The translations under genes and the position numbers were made by a program. A stretch of 64,000 nt of DNA from contig JAEZKU010000064.1 of assembly GCA_023436065.1 (NCBI GenBank), positions 34,829-98,828 of the forward strand, given 5' to 3'. Position 1 is the first letter of the stretch; each line of letters opens with the position of its first letter. The stretch is from Bacillota bacterium (GTDB taxonomy: Bacteria > Bacillota > Clostridia > Lachnospirales > Lachnospiraceae). The notes under the pieces were generated by a model. The model saw only the letters and a list, made by a program, of their open reading frames with translations. It was not told where the DNA came from and made no database searches. Positions 52,827-62,612 of the stretch are shown piece by piece.

Positions 52827-53708
52827 ATGGATCAGGCAGAGCGTTTAAGAAAGATAGTCAAGGAACAGGCCTCCCCCAGACGCGTAGCTCGTGTCATAAC
52901 GGTTACCAGCGGTAAGGGCGGGGTAGGTAAGTCGAGCATATCGGTTAATCTGGCAATCGCTCTTAGTAGGTTGGGGAAACGTGTTATCGTACTGGATGCA
53001 GATTTTGGGTTGGCAAATATAGAAGTTATGCTTGGGATTCGACCGCAGTATAATCTGGCAGATTTGATGTTCAGGGGTAAGTCCTTATCAGATATCGTAA
53101 CACAGGGTCCGGAGAATATCGGGTTTATCTCCGGCGGTTCGGGAATACAGGAACTGACGAATTTAACCAAGGATCAGATTGTGTATCTGATTCAGAAGCT
53201 GGTTGAGCTGGATGAGCTTGCCGATATCATACTGGTGGATACCGGTGCAGGAATATCGGATTCGGTTCTTGAATTTGTTGCCGCAAGCTCAGAGGTGCTT
53301 CTGGTTGCAACACCGGAGCCGACTTCTATTACAGATGCATATGCGTTATTAAAGACACTTAATCGTAAAACAGATGTATCACTTCAGGATACCGCAATCA
53401 TGATGATTGCTAACAGGATTGATACCTATGACGACGGCAAGGAACTTTATGATAAGCTCAGCCTTGTCGTGAGCAAGTTTTTGAATCTAAAACTGGAGTA
53501 TTTGGGGGCAGTTCCACAGGATACCAGTGTATCCAAAGCAGTCATGCGGCAAAAACCGGCTTTGATGCTTTATCCTAATTCCCAATTCTCCAGATCCATA
53601 GCTACCTTTGCAGGTATTATGTGTGAGAATGAAGAGGAGCTGGTTCAGAACAAAAAGGGAATCGCCCAGCTTTTCACCAATTTGTTACGTTCACGAATAA
53701 AAAAATAG
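52827..53708 (+). CDS. flhG: Flagellar number regulator FlhG (MinD-like ATPase)
   Basis: ParA/MinD-type ATPase that limits flagellar number and stimulates FlhF. Seen: 293 residues; N-terminal DQAERLRKIVKEQ helix, which in this family activates FlhF; deviant Walker A SGKGGVGKS; DADFGLANIEVMLG; and a C-terminal membrane-targeting-like helix (about 275-290). ATG start with GGGGG before it. Confidence 0.95.
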   Translation: MDQAERLRKIVKEQASPRRVARVITVTSGKGGVGKSSISVNLAIALSRLGKRVIVLDADFGLANIEVMLGIRPQYNLADLMFRGKSLSDIVTQGPENIGFISGGSGIQELTNLTKDQIVYLIQKLVELDELADIILVDTGAGISDSVLEFVAASSEVLLVATPEPTSITDAYALLKTLNRKTDVSLQDTAIMMIANRIDTYDDGKELYDKLSLVVSKFLNLKLEYLGAVPQDTSVSKAVMRQKPALMLYPNSQFSRSIATFAGIMCENEEELVQNKKGIAQLFTNLLRSRIKK

Positions 53709-53783
53709 GTTACTGTACATATAAGACAGGAATTGCAGAAGGATATACAAAATTGCTAAGAACTGATAACTGGAGGAATGTCT

Positions 53784-54545
53784 ATGCTTCGTGAGGTATT
53801 AACATTAGGAGATAAAATTGATATTAAAATACTTGACCGAAATGGGAAACCGGCACAGGACGGCAAGACTCTGGTCAGCAAGCTTATGGATTTTCTGGAT
53901 GCGGATGTCATCAGCATAACCACACCCTTTGCGAATGGCAGAACCATCCCTTTGGAGGTTGGGGAATACTATAATCTTTGTTTTTATACGGACAAAGGCT
54001 TATACCAATGCAGAGGTGTGGCATTGAACAATCACCGGGAGGATAAGTCGATCATGTCAGTGATGCGGATTACCTCCAGCCTTGAAAAGTATCAGAGAAG
54101 GCAATATTTCAGATTGGAATGTATTCAGGATATTGTATATCGAATTGTTACAGAAGAGGAAGAACTGCTGGAGCAGAAATTAATTGAGAATGCCTTTGAT
54201 GATCCGGAGGTCCTTTCAGAGTTCAGAATGAGGCTGACGGAGTTGAACAGGGATTGGCTCCATGGCTCCATGACAGATTTAAGCGGAGGTGGTGCAAAAT
54301 TCACCTCTGATCGACAGCATCAAGCAGGGGAAAAGCTGAAGCTGAAGCTCGAGCTAACATCTGCAGAAGAGAAAAAGGAGATTATCCTTGATGCTACGGT
54401 CGTACACTCAGGTATAATCATCAACCGAAGAGATATATTTGAACATCGGGTTAAGTATGTCAATATATCACGCAAGGACAGGGAAGAGCTGATCAGGTAC
54501 ATATTTGAGCAGGAGCGCAAGCGCAGAAAGTATGAAAGAAGCTAG
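53784..54545 (+). CDS. ycgR: PilZ-domain flagellar brake protein (YcgR/FlgZ/DgrA type)
   Basis: Slows the motor when bound to cyclic di-GMP. Seen: 253 residues; N-terminal YcgR-like domain (1-100); C-terminal PilZ domain with Arg105-Arg106 and Arg110 in QRRQYFR and DLSGGGAKF, the two c-di-GMP contact motifs. Both motifs are intact. The start is the ATG at 53784, seven bases after GGAGG; an ATG at 53778 is too close to that site. Confidence 0.92.
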   Translation: MLREVLTLGDKIDIKILDRNGKPAQDGKTLVSKLMDFLDADVISITTPFANGRTIPLEVGEYYNLCFYTDKGLYQCRGVALNNHREDKSIMSVMRITSSLEKYQRRQYFRLECIQDIVYRIVTEEEELLEQKLIENAFDDPEVLSEFRMRLTELNRDWLHGSMTDLSGGGAKFTSDRQHQAGEKLKLKLELTSAEEKKEIILDATVVHSGIIINRRDIFEHRVKYVNISRKDREELIRYIFEQERKRRKYERS

Positions 54546-54628
54546 CAATATTTCTTCAAAATGAATAATTCGCAGAATTTTACTTCCGGAACTATTTCAT
54601 AATTATCAATGTCGGATTGGAGCATTAT

Positions 54629-55705
54629 ATGAAGAAAAATATTTTAATAATAGATGACTCTGCACTTATGAGAAGAGTGTTGTCTGATATAATTAACTCA
54701 GATGAACGATTCCAGGCAAAGGTTACGGCTACTAACGGTTTGGAGGGCTTAGATCTGTTGCTGAACAGAGGAAAGGAGTTCGACGCTGTTCTTTTAGACA
54801 TCAATATGCCTAAGATGAACGGAATTGAACTTCTGGAAGAACTGAAAAAGAGAAAGGTCAAAGCAACAATCATCATAGTCAGCACCGTCGCCAGGAAGGA
54901 TGCCAGTGAGACGATTCGCGCATTGGAACTTGGTGCATTCGACTTTGTCACAAAACCGGAAAGCTATGTGGAGGTAAAAAGTAATGCCTTCTCGGATCGC
55001 CTTCTTGATTGTCTTGGTACTGCAACCAAGGCAGAACCTGGAAAGGAGAAGGAGGTCGTGCTGCCTGCACTGCAGCCAAAGGAAGTTCATCCTGTAAAAG
55101 CACCGGAACAGTTACCTCTGGGCTCGAACAAGCTGGTTGCATTGGCTTGTTCCACGGGGGGACCGAAGGCGCTTCATATGGTAGTCCCTAAGTTACCGGC
55201 TAATTTAGATGCAGGAGTATTGATTGTCCAGCATATGCCCGGCGGCTTTACAAAATCCCTGGCGGACAGATTAAATGAGCTGAGCCAGGTTACCGTCAAG
55301 GAAGCTGAGGATGGTGACATCCTGACGAAGGGTACAGTATACATCGCGAAGGGTGGTTATCAGATGAGACTTAGGAAGCATAAGGATCAAAGCTATCGTC
55401 TGTCGATAACACAGGAGCCTGCAAGACACGGCTTACTGCCATGTGCCGACATCATGTATGAATCCCTCGTCGATACGGATTTCGATCAAATTACCTGTGT
55501 GGTACTGACAGGAATGGGGGCGGACGGAACCTCAGGAATATCGCAGCTGAACAAAAAACAAAATATTTATGTGATTGCACAGAATGAAGAGACAAGCATC
55601 GTATATGGTATGCCGAAGATGATCAGGGATGCCGGTCTCGTGGATGAAGTGGTGCCGTTAAATGAAGTATCTGATGCCATCATAAAGAATGTGGGGGTGC
55701 GTTAA
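54629..55705 (+). CDS. cheB: Chemotaxis protein-glutamate methylesterase CheB
   Basis: Demethylates and deamidates chemoreceptors. Seen: 358 residues; receiver domain with Asp57; a Lys/Glu/Pro linker (about 135-165); then the esterase domain with the catalytic triad Ser175 (CSTGGPKAL), His202 (VQHMPGGFT) and Asp299 (GMGADGT). The start is the ATG at 54629 behind GGAG; TTG at 54617 lacks a site. Stop codon abuts the cheA ATG. Confidence 0.95.
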   Translation: MKKNILIIDDSALMRRVLSDIINSDERFQAKVTATNGLEGLDLLLNRGKEFDAVLLDINMPKMNGIELLEELKKRKVKATIIIVSTVARKDASETIRALELGAFDFVTKPESYVEVKSNAFSDRLLDCLGTATKAEPGKEKEVVLPALQPKEVHPVKAPEQLPLGSNKLVALACSTGGPKALHMVVPKLPANLDAGVLIVQHMPGGFTKSLADRLNELSQVTVKEAEDGDILTKGTVYIAKGGYQMRLRKHKDQSYRLSITQEPARHGLLPCADIMYESLVDTDFDQITCVVLTGMGADGTSGISQLNKKQNIYVIAQNEETSIVYGMPKMIRDAGLVDEVVPLNEVSDAIIKNVGVR

Positions 55706-57799
55706 ATGGACGTAAGTCAATATTTAGAGATATTTATTGAAGAAACAAAGGAACATCTGCAGAGCTTGAATCAGCATATTTTAGTATTGGAAAGAGAACC
55801 TGAGAATGAGGATACGATCAATGAGATCTTCCGTGCCGCCCATTCCCTGAAGGGTATGGCAGGTACCATGGGCTATAAGAGAATGCAGAGACTGACCCAT
55901 GATATGGAAAATGTTTTCTCGGAAATCAGAGCCGGAAAGATGAAAGCTACCTCTGCTCTGGTAGATATCCTTTTTAGAGGCCTCGATGCATTGGAGGCAT
56001 ATCTTTCCAATATCCAATCCGAAGCGAACGAAGGAGAGGAAGATAACGAAGATATCATAACTGCATTGAATGATTTTCTGAATGAAGGTCTTGGTGGATC
56101 AGCTACAGTGAAAAAACAGGAAGCTCCCGCAGCAGCTGCACCTGTTGCAGTAGCATCAGCTAACGCTGATAAGAGAATGAAGTTCCTGGATATGAAGATC
56201 GATGACCATGAGAAGAAAGCCATGGTAAAGGCAGGAATGCTCGGACTGAATGTAGTCGGTCTGACAGTATACATACAGGAATATTGTATGCTCAAGGGTG
56301 CAAGAGCCTTCATGGTTAACCGTACCTTGGAGGAATATGGTGAAATCATCAAACTGAACCCGAGTGCACAGGATCTGGAAGACGAAAAATATGATTTGGA
56401 TTATTCCGCATTTCTGATAACCAAGGAGGAGCCCGGTAAGTTGGCAAAGCTTGCCTCGAATGTATCCGAGGTAAAAGAAGTTGTAGCAGACTATGTCAGA
56501 TTATCTGACGAAGATGTTGCAGCTTATACAGCAATCCTGAAGCAGGATGAGCAGAATGCCGCTCAACCTAAGGCTTCTGCCAAGGAAGCTGATTCTTTGA
56601 AGGCTGGTAATGCTCCTGCAGCCAAGCAGGCCGCGAAACCTGTTGCCAACCGTTCTGTTCGTGTGGATATCGATAAATTGGATGTCCTGATGAACCTTGT
56701 GAGCGAGCTTATTATTGCCAAGAATGGTCTGATTTCCATCAGCAGCGGCAATGAGATTATGCAGGATAGCATTTACCATGAGCAGATCGAGTATCTGGAG
56801 CGTGTAACGACAAATCTTCATGAATCTGTTATGAAGACCCGAATGGTACCGATCGAAAGTGTCGTGAACCGTTTCCCGAGAATGATCCGTGACCTTTCAA
56901 AGAAGTTGGGTAAGGAAATGGAATTATATATGACCGGTGAGGAGACAGAGCTTGACCGAACCGTAATCGATGAAATCGGTGATCCTTTGATGCATCTGCT
57001 CCGTAATGCCGCCGATCATGGTCTGGAGAGCAATGCAGACAGAGAAAAAGTCGGCAAAAATCCGGTAGGCTCCATTTATCTGGATGCTTATCAGGATGGC
57101 AATAATGTAGTCATTGAGGTTAGAGATGATGGTGCCGGCATTAACACTGAGAAGATTAAGAAAAAGGCAATTGAGAAGGGCAGCATCACGGAAGAACAGG
57201 CAGCAAGCATGACGGACAAGGATATCATCGATATTCTGTTCCAACCCAGCTTCTCTACTGCGGAGCAGATTACTGACGTATCCGGAAGAGGTGTAGGTCT
57301 GGATGTTGTTAAGACCAAGATCGAAGCTCTTGGCGGTGAAATCGAAGCAAAAACTAAGCTTGGACAAGGCTCCAATTTTATCATCCGTCTTCCGTTAACC
57401 CTGGCAATCATCCAGTCTCTCATGGTTATCATCGGAGATGAGAAATTTGCGCTTCCTCTCGGAAGCATCCAGACGGTAGAGGATATCCCTGCTGCTGATA
57501 TTAAGACTATTCAGGGCAAAGAAGTAATCAATCTCAGGGGCTCAGTGATTCCGATTGTTCGCCTGGGTGAACTTCTGAATTGCAAGAAACCTGAGCAGGC
57601 ACCGGAGGAGCTTCTGGTCGTTATCGTCAAGAAGGGCGAGAGACTTGCCGGAATGGTTGTGGATGAACTGATCGGACAGCAGGAAATCGTTATAAAATCT
57701 ATCGGCAAGTACATTAAGAGTCATAAGATTATCAGCGGCGCAACCATACTTGGTAACGGCGAGGTAGCTTTAATTCTTGATGTCAATTCTTTGGTATAG
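55706..57799 (+). CDS. cheA: Chemotaxis sensor kinase CheA
   Basis: Seen: 697 residues. Domains: HPt with phospho-acceptor His46 in AAHSLKGMAG; a P2-type region (about 165-280); Ala/Lys-rich linkers; dimerisation (SVRVDIDKLDVLMNLVSEL); HATPase with HLLRNAADHGLE and GRGVGLDVVKTKIEALGG; and a C-terminal CheW-like domain (about 560-695). Directly abuts cheB and is 12 bases before cheW, all in one unit. Confidence 0.96.
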   Translation: MDVSQYLEIFIEETKEHLQSLNQHILVLEREPENEDTINEIFRAAHSLKGMAGTMGYKRMQRLTHDMENVFSEIRAGKMKATSALVDILFRGLDALEAYLSNIQSEANEGEEDNEDIITALNDFLNEGLGGSATVKKQEAPAAAAPVAVASANADKRMKFLDMKIDDHEKKAMVKAGMLGLNVVGLTVYIQEYCMLKGARAFMVNRTLEEYGEIIKLNPSAQDLEDEKYDLDYSAFLITKEEPGKLAKLASNVSEVKEVVADYVRLSDEDVAAYTAILKQDEQNAAQPKASAKEADSLKAGNAPAAKQAAKPVANRSVRVDIDKLDVLMNLVSELIIAKNGLISISSGNEIMQDSIYHEQIEYLERVTTNLHESVMKTRMVPIESVVNRFPRMIRDLSKKLGKEMELYMTGEETELDRTVIDEIGDPLMHLLRNAADHGLESNADREKVGKNPVGSIYLDAYQDGNNVVIEVRDDGAGINTEKIKKKAIEKGSITEEQAASMTDKDIIDILFQPSFSTAEQITDVSGRGVGLDVVKTKIEALGGEIEAKTKLGQGSNFIIRLPLTLAIIQSLMVIIGDEKFALPLGSIQTVEDIPAADIKTIQGKEVINLRGSVIPIVRLGELLNCKKPEQAPEELLVVIVKKGERLAGMVVDELIGQQEIVIKSIGKYIKSHKIISGATILGNGEVALILDVNSLV

Positions 57800-57811
57800 G
57801 GGGTGCGATAA

Positions 57812-58258
57812 ATGGCTGATTTAAAACAATACATCATCGCTTATCTGAATAAGGATCAATACGGGATCGATATTAAATATATTGAGAATATTATAGTCAT
57901 GCAGAGCATTACCAGAATTCCTAAGTCTCAGTCTTATTTCAAGGGAGTCATTAATCTGAGAGGTGAGATCGTTCCGGTTATGAGCCTCCGCAGTAAGCTG
58001 GGCATTGAGGAAGTACCTTATACCGGTAAGTCAAGAATCATCATTGTACGTCCGGACGCGCAGGCTGCACCTGTCGGACTGATCGTGGACGAGGTTAAGG
58101 AAGTGATTTCCCTGGATCAGGGCGATATTGAGAAAATGACCTATGACGAGAAGGATAAAAAAGCAAACTACAGTGTAGGAATCGGTAAATATGGTAATGA
58201 TCTGATTAATTTAATCAATATTCCTTCCATCGTAATCGAGAAGGAAGCAACAGCTTAA
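57812..58258 (+). CDS. cheW: Chemotaxis coupling protein CheW
   Basis: Links receptors to CheA. Seen: 148 residues in a single CheW domain; YGIDIKYIENIIVMQSITRIP and GVINLRGEIVPVMSLR are typical. ATG start behind GGGGTG. Confidence 0.95.
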   Translation: MADLKQYIIAYLNKDQYGIDIKYIENIIVMQSITRIPKSQSYFKGVINLRGEIVPVMSLRSKLGIEEVPYTGKSRIIIVRPDAQAAPVGLIVDEVKEVISLDQGDIEKMTYDEKDKKANYSVGIGKYGNDLINLINIPSIVIEKEATA

Positions 58259-58281
58259 GATGAAGGTGAGGTGTAGATGCG

Positions 58282-58902
58282 TTGGCACATATAGATTTGA
58301 ATCAAATTGATAATATGCAATATGATGTGTTAAGGGAAATTGGTAATATTGGTGCCGGTAATGCTACTACCGCCCTCTCTCAAATGTTAAACGCAAAAAT
58401 CGATATGAAGGTCCCCAAGGTTGATTTACTAGAGTTTCGAGAGCTATCCGATATTGTCGGTGGGGCTGAAAAACTGGTAGTTGGAATTTTATTCACCCTG
58501 GACGGGCAAATTGAGGGCATGATGATGTTTATGCTTGAAATAGCAGCCTCCAGGCATCTGGTAAATCAACTGATGGGAGGAGATATGAGTAATACCTCTA
58601 TTGAATTCAACGAGATAGAGATATCAGCCCTGAATGAAATCGGTAATATAATCGCAGGTGCATATCTGTCCTCCTTATCAACATTAACAAATATCCTGAT
58701 CACAGCCAGTGTTCCTTATATGGCAATCGATATGGCCGGGGCAATTTTAAGTGTACCCGCCATAGAGTTTGGCAAAATCGGAGATAAAGCGCTGTTGATT
58801 GAAACTGAATTCGGAGATGAAGATATTGCAGTCAATGGTTACTTTATTCTGATACCGACGATTGATTCATACGAAGCCATACTTAATTCTTTAGGATTAT
58901 AA
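58282..58902 (+). CDS. cheC: CheY-P phosphatase CheC (TTG start)
   Basis: Removes phosphate from CheY and, with CheD, takes part in adaptation. Seen: 206 residues; two phosphatase signatures, Glu19-Asn22 (REIGNIGAGN) and Glu119-Asn122 (NEIGNIIAG), both intact. The frame has no early ATG: TTG at 58282 after AAGGTGAGGTG gives a normal N-terminus. Confidence 0.93.
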   Translation: MAHIDLNQIDNMQYDVLREIGNIGAGNATTALSQMLNAKIDMKVPKVDLLEFRELSDIVGGAEKLVVGILFTLDGQIEGMMMFMLEIAASRHLVNQLMGGDMSNTSIEFNEIEISALNEIGNIIAGAYLSSLSTLTNILITASVPYMAIDMAGAILSVPAIEFGKIGDKALLIETEFGDEDIAVNGYFILIPTIDSYEAILNSLGL

Positions 58903-58911
58903 GGTGAGTTC

Positions 58912-59397
58912 ATGGGCGAAATGATAAAGGTAGGGATGGCAGACTTAAATATATGTGCCTCACCTGATGCAATCACAACACTGGGACTAGGCTCCTGTGT
59001 TGGTATTGTATTATATGATCCGGTGGCAAAAATCGCCGGTATGGTTCATATTATGCTACCTGACAGTACAAAGATATTAAACAATGAGAATAAGGCAAAA
59101 TTTGCTGATACGGGAATTGATTTATTGATAAAGCGTATGATGGAGTTTGGAGCGGACCGCAGGCTCTTTATCGCAAAGATTGCGGGTGGCGCGCAGATGT
59201 TCGCCTTCAGTAATAATAGCGATATGATGCGAATTGGTGAACGTAACGTGGAGGCCACCAAATTGAAGCTACAATCCCTTGGTATCCCGATCAAGGCAGA
59301 GGATACCGGCGCAAATTATGGTAGAACGATAGAATTTTATCCTGAAAACGGGGTTTTATTAATTAAGTCTGTTGGAAAGGAACGTAAAATATTATAA
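58912..59397 (+). CDS. cheD: Chemoreceptor glutamine deamidase CheD
   Basis: Deamidates chemoreceptors and is a partner of CheC. Seen: 161 residues; catalytic Cys29 in GLGSCVGI and His46 in GMVHIMLPDS; KIAGGAQMF. ATG start behind AAGGTGAG. Adjacent to cheC, the usual functional pair. Confidence 0.95.
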   Translation: MGEMIKVGMADLNICASPDAITTLGLGSCVGIVLYDPVAKIAGMVHIMLPDSTKILNNENKAKFADTGIDLLIKRMMEFGADRRLFIAKIAGGAQMFAFSNNSDMMRIGERNVEATKLKLQSLGIPIKAEDTGANYGRTIEFYPENGVLLIKSVGKERKIL

Positions 59398-59413
59398 TGG
59401 GGTTGATGATAGC

Positions 59414-59701
59414 ATGCGGGAAAGATATATACCTGCGATTGTAATGTTAATTGCCGGGGCAATTACAAGCATATTGAATATAGTGAATAAGGTTGACCCG
59501 ATTCAGGGGTTGATCCGGCTGCTGGTTATTTTAATCCTGTTTTTTATTGTTGGCTTGATAATAAAAGCAGTTATTGTAAAATATATCATATATGCCCCCA
59601 AGAAGGGGGAAGTATCCGAAGATGAAGACGAGGTAGAAGAAGAACAGGAAGAAACCACTCCCGAGACAAATGGGGGGAGGCCAACAAGGCGGGAAGAATA
59701 A
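59414..59701 (+). CDS. Small membrane protein of unknown function in the flagellar run
   Basis: Not recognised by name. Seen: 95 residues; two hydrophobic segments (about 5-22 and 32-58) separated by a short loop; then a very acidic tail (EDEDEVEEEQEE) ending in a basic patch. The start is the ATG at 59414; the ribosome site is weak. Sandwiched between cheD and sigD with tight spacing, so co-transcribed and probably linked to motility. Similar short genes occur at this place in related bacteria as far as I recall. Confidence 0.7.
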   Translation: MRERYIPAIVMLIAGAITSILNIVNKVDPIQGLIRLLVILILFFIVGLIIKAVIVKYIIYAPKKGEVSEDEDEVEEEQEETTPETNGGRPTRREE

Positions 59702-59741
59702 GGTATTCTGCGTATAACGTCAACTAATTTTTGGAGGAACT

Positions 59742-60509
59742 ATGAACACTGAAGGGAAACAGAAGCTGTGGGAGGAATATTCTAAGAAGAGGACTCCCGA
59801 GCTTCAGGAAAAAATCATAATAGAATATGCCGGTTTAGTTAAGCTTGTCGCAGGCCGTCTGAGCATGTATCTTGGATATAATGTGGAATATGACGATCTG
59901 GTCGGCTACGGAACCTTTGGACTCATAGATGCAGTAGACAAATTTGATTACTCAAAGGGTGTTAAATTCGAAACCTATGCTTCTCTCAGAATTCGAGGCG
60001 CAATCCTGGACCAGATCAGAAAAATGGATTGGATTCCAAGGAGCATCAGACAGAAGCAGCGTAAGATAGACGCAGCTTATCAGAGCCTTGAATTGAAATA
60101 TGGCCGCTTGGCCAGTGATGAAGAAGTAGCGACGGAATTAGAAATTTCAGTGGACGAATTGGAGACCTGGCAAAATCAGACCAAGGTAACCAATATTATT
60201 TCTCTGGATGAATTCATGGAACAGGGAGCAGAGACGAAGGTGGAGCAAAGTCTGACAGCAGATTTTGACCAACCGGACAGGATTGTCGAAAAACAGGAGT
60301 TGAAGGAGCTTTTGGTAAAAACCTTAGAGACTCTGACGGAAAAAGAAAAGAAAGTTATTATTCTATATTATTATGAAGAACTCACTTTAAAGGAAATCAG
60401 CCGCGTTCTGGAGGTATCCGAATCGCGTATTTCCCAATTACATACAAAAGCATTACAGAAGATGAAGCTAAGACTTGGCAGTAATATCGATTTGTTGGCA
60501 AGCTATTGA
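59742..60509 (+). CDS. sigD: Flagellar sigma factor SigD/FliA
   Basis: Directs transcription of late flagellar and chemotaxis genes. Seen: 255 residues; region 2 YDDLVGYGTFGLIDAVDKFDYSKG; ETYASLRIRGAILDQIRKMDW with the FliA/WhiG-type IPRSIRQK; region 3; and a region 4 LKEISRVLEVSESRISQLH. ATG start behind GGAGG. Late in the run, as in Bacillus, where position lowers its expression and creates cell-to-cell variation. Confidence 0.95.
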   Translation: MNTEGKQKLWEEYSKKRTPELQEKIIIEYAGLVKLVAGRLSMYLGYNVEYDDLVGYGTFGLIDAVDKFDYSKGVKFETYASLRIRGAILDQIRKMDWIPRSIRQKQRKIDAAYQSLELKYGRLASDEEVATELEISVDELETWQNQTKVTNIISLDEFMEQGAETKVEQSLTADFDQPDRIVEKQELKELLVKTLETLTEKEKKVIILYYYEELTLKEISRVLEVSESRISQLHTKALQKMKLRLGSNIDLLASY

Positions 60510-60573
60510 GTTAACAGAATAGGAGTTGGCATAATAGATTTTTGCAAAAAAATTTATTATTAGGAGGAGAACG

Positions 60574-62178
60574 ATGAGCGGCAGAAATGGTTACTTTCAA
60601 ATTAATGTCCGTGGGGACGGAACCTATCTGAAACTGTACGATGCCGAAGAGGGTGGAGAACCTGTCTTTTATGAGGAAATCAGCAGCTTTCTAATAGACA
60701 ATAAAATCTATGAATATGATAAGGTGGCTATCGGGAGAGCTTTAACTTCCCTCAATAGGGATTCCATCGAAGTAAAATTATCCAATTTCCAAGTTAATAC
60801 AATAGATGAATCAATTAAGGTGGAGATATCTGAGGACAGAATGTATGCAAAAGCAAGATTCTATCCTGCTACTTCCAACGGTCACCTGCTTGTTAAGGAT
60901 GAAATTGTCTCAGCACTGGTGAGAGCGGGAGTAAAATATGGACTGGATGAAGAAGCTGTCATGGAGTTTTTAAGAGAGCGAAGGTATTGCACAGACTATA
61001 TTTTGGCAAAGGCTACCCCTCCGGTTCAGGGACATGATGCAGTGATCACCTATCATTTTAATACTGATCTGACGCTAAAACCAAAGAGAAATGATGATGG
61101 TTCTGTAGATTTTCATCAGCTGGATATGATTAGCGCCTGCCATAAGGATCAACTGCTTGCTACCCTCACTCCGATGGATCCCGGTAAACCGGGGATAGAT
61201 GTCTATGGTGTGATTATGCGTCCGAACAAGGTCAATAACCGCGTGCTCCGTCACGGTAATAAGATACGCCTGTCCGAGGATGGTCTTCGAATGTATTCTG
61301 ATGTGGACGGACATGTCAGTCTGGTGGAGGGACGTGTGTTTGTATCTGATACCTACGAAGTGCATGCGGATGTGGATGCTTCCACCGGTGATATCGAATA
61401 CGAGGGAAATGTTGTTGTCAAGGGAAATGTGATTACCGGCTTTGCCGTGAGAGCAAAGGGTGATATAGAAGTAAACGGCGTTGTGGAAGGTGCCTATATT
61501 GAAGCCGGCGGCCAGATCGTCTTAAAGAGGGGCATGCAGGGTATGAATAAAGGAATACTTCGTGCCAACGGTAATATTATCACAAAATTTATTGAAAATG
61601 CAGAGGTAATTGCAGGGGGATACGTATCTACTGAATCCATCCTTCATAGTAAGGTCTCTGCAAAGGGAGACATTATAGTCGGCGGAAGACGTGGCTTCGT
61701 AACCGGAGGTGAGATCCGTTCCGGTACCATGATATCTGTGAAAACAGCGGGCTCACAGATGGGAACTGTTACCTTGCTTGAGGTGGGTATTGATCCGAGA
61801 GTACTGGAGGAGTTCCGTGAATTGGAGAAAAAAATCGCCAATATGCTTGCGGAAAAGGATAAGATTGCTCAGGCATTAATGGTACTTCGTAAAAAGATGG
61901 CCATTAATAACCAGATCAGTGAGGAGCGTAAGGAGTATATCAAGCAAATCACACAGAATAATATCATGCTGGACGCACAGATCAAGGATGCCAGAAGGAG
62001 GTATGAAGAACTCAGAATAGAAGTGGAGAATAATTCCTCCGGTTCAATCAGGGTTTCGGATATCGTTTATCCCGGAACAAAGCTTGTGATATCCAATGTA
62101 ATTCATTTTGTGCGGGAAGAGACACATCACAGTAAATTTGTCAGAGACAGAGCAGATATCAAGGTACTTCCTTTATAA
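60574..62178 (+). CDS. fapA: DUF342/FapA-family polymer-binding protein
   Basis: Seen: 534 residues; an N-terminal domain (about 1-175); then a long right-handed beta-helix-like region (about 175-400) with short repeated steps such as DIEYEGNVVVKGNVITGFAVRAKG; a coiled coil (about 400-480); and a short C-terminal domain. Known: FapA-like proteins follow flagellar sigma or export genes in many bacteria and affect surface behaviour; no enzyme activity is known. ATG start behind AGGAGGAG. Confidence 0.88.
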   Translation: MSGRNGYFQINVRGDGTYLKLYDAEEGGEPVFYEEISSFLIDNKIYEYDKVAIGRALTSLNRDSIEVKLSNFQVNTIDESIKVEISEDRMYAKARFYPATSNGHLLVKDEIVSALVRAGVKYGLDEEAVMEFLRERRYCTDYILAKATPPVQGHDAVITYHFNTDLTLKPKRNDDGSVDFHQLDMISACHKDQLLATLTPMDPGKPGIDVYGVIMRPNKVNNRVLRHGNKIRLSEDGLRMYSDVDGHVSLVEGRVFVSDTYEVHADVDASTGDIEYEGNVVVKGNVITGFAVRAKGDIEVNGVVEGAYIEAGGQIVLKRGMQGMNKGILRANGNIITKFIENAEVIAGGYVSTESILHSKVSAKGDIIVGGRRGFVTGGEIRSGTMISVKTAGSQMGTVTLLEVGIDPRVLEEFRELEKKIANMLAEKDKIAQALMVLRKKMAINNQISEERKEYIKQITQNNIMLDAQIKDARRRYEELRIEVENNSSGSIRVSDIVYPGTKLVISNVIHFVREETHHSKFVRDRADIKVLPL

Positions 62179-62256
62179 ACGAATACTTCTAGCATACATA
62201 AGAATGATCAGTCTTAATCCTAGTTGATACGAATAGTTCAGATAGGGAGGAACAAT

Positions 62257-62562
62257 ATGCCGGTAGGTCCGATAGAAATTATCAGAGCACAGGAAGCAAC
62301 CCAGATCAGGCACATGGATGCTCAGAGGGCGCAGCATGCCCAGGAACAGCTAAGCAAGAGCTTTCAGAATATGATTCAGCAGGAGCAGACAAAGCCCAAT
62401 CAGGCTGCGAAATCTGAAAATACCGAATACCGGTATGATGCCAAGGAGAAGGGGAATAACCAATACTCCGGTTCAGGAGGAAAGAAGCAGAAGAAAGAAG
62501 AAAAGCCCACCAGTGAACCGAAAAACGGAAACAAAAGCGGCGGTATCGATATTCTGATTTAG
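62257..62562 (+). CDS. Small hydrophilic protein of unknown function
   Basis: Not recognised. Seen: 101 residues; an N-terminal helix (PIEIIRAQEATQIRHMDAQR) and a disordered Lys/Gly/Ser/Glu-rich C-terminal half that ends in the hydrophobic GGIDILI. The ATG at 62257 behind GGGAGG is preferred over an upstream one. Sits between fapA and the DUF6115 gene; its own ribosome site is strong. Confidence 0.68.
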   Translation: MPVGPIEIIRAQEATQIRHMDAQRAQHAQEQLSKSFQNMIQQEQTKPNQAAKSENTEYRYDAKEKGNNQYSGSGGKKQKKEEKPTSEPKNGNKSGGIDILI

Positions 62563-62612
62563 GAATACTTAGATCATTGTGTAAGAAAACATAAACAGGA
62601 ATGGAAAATATT

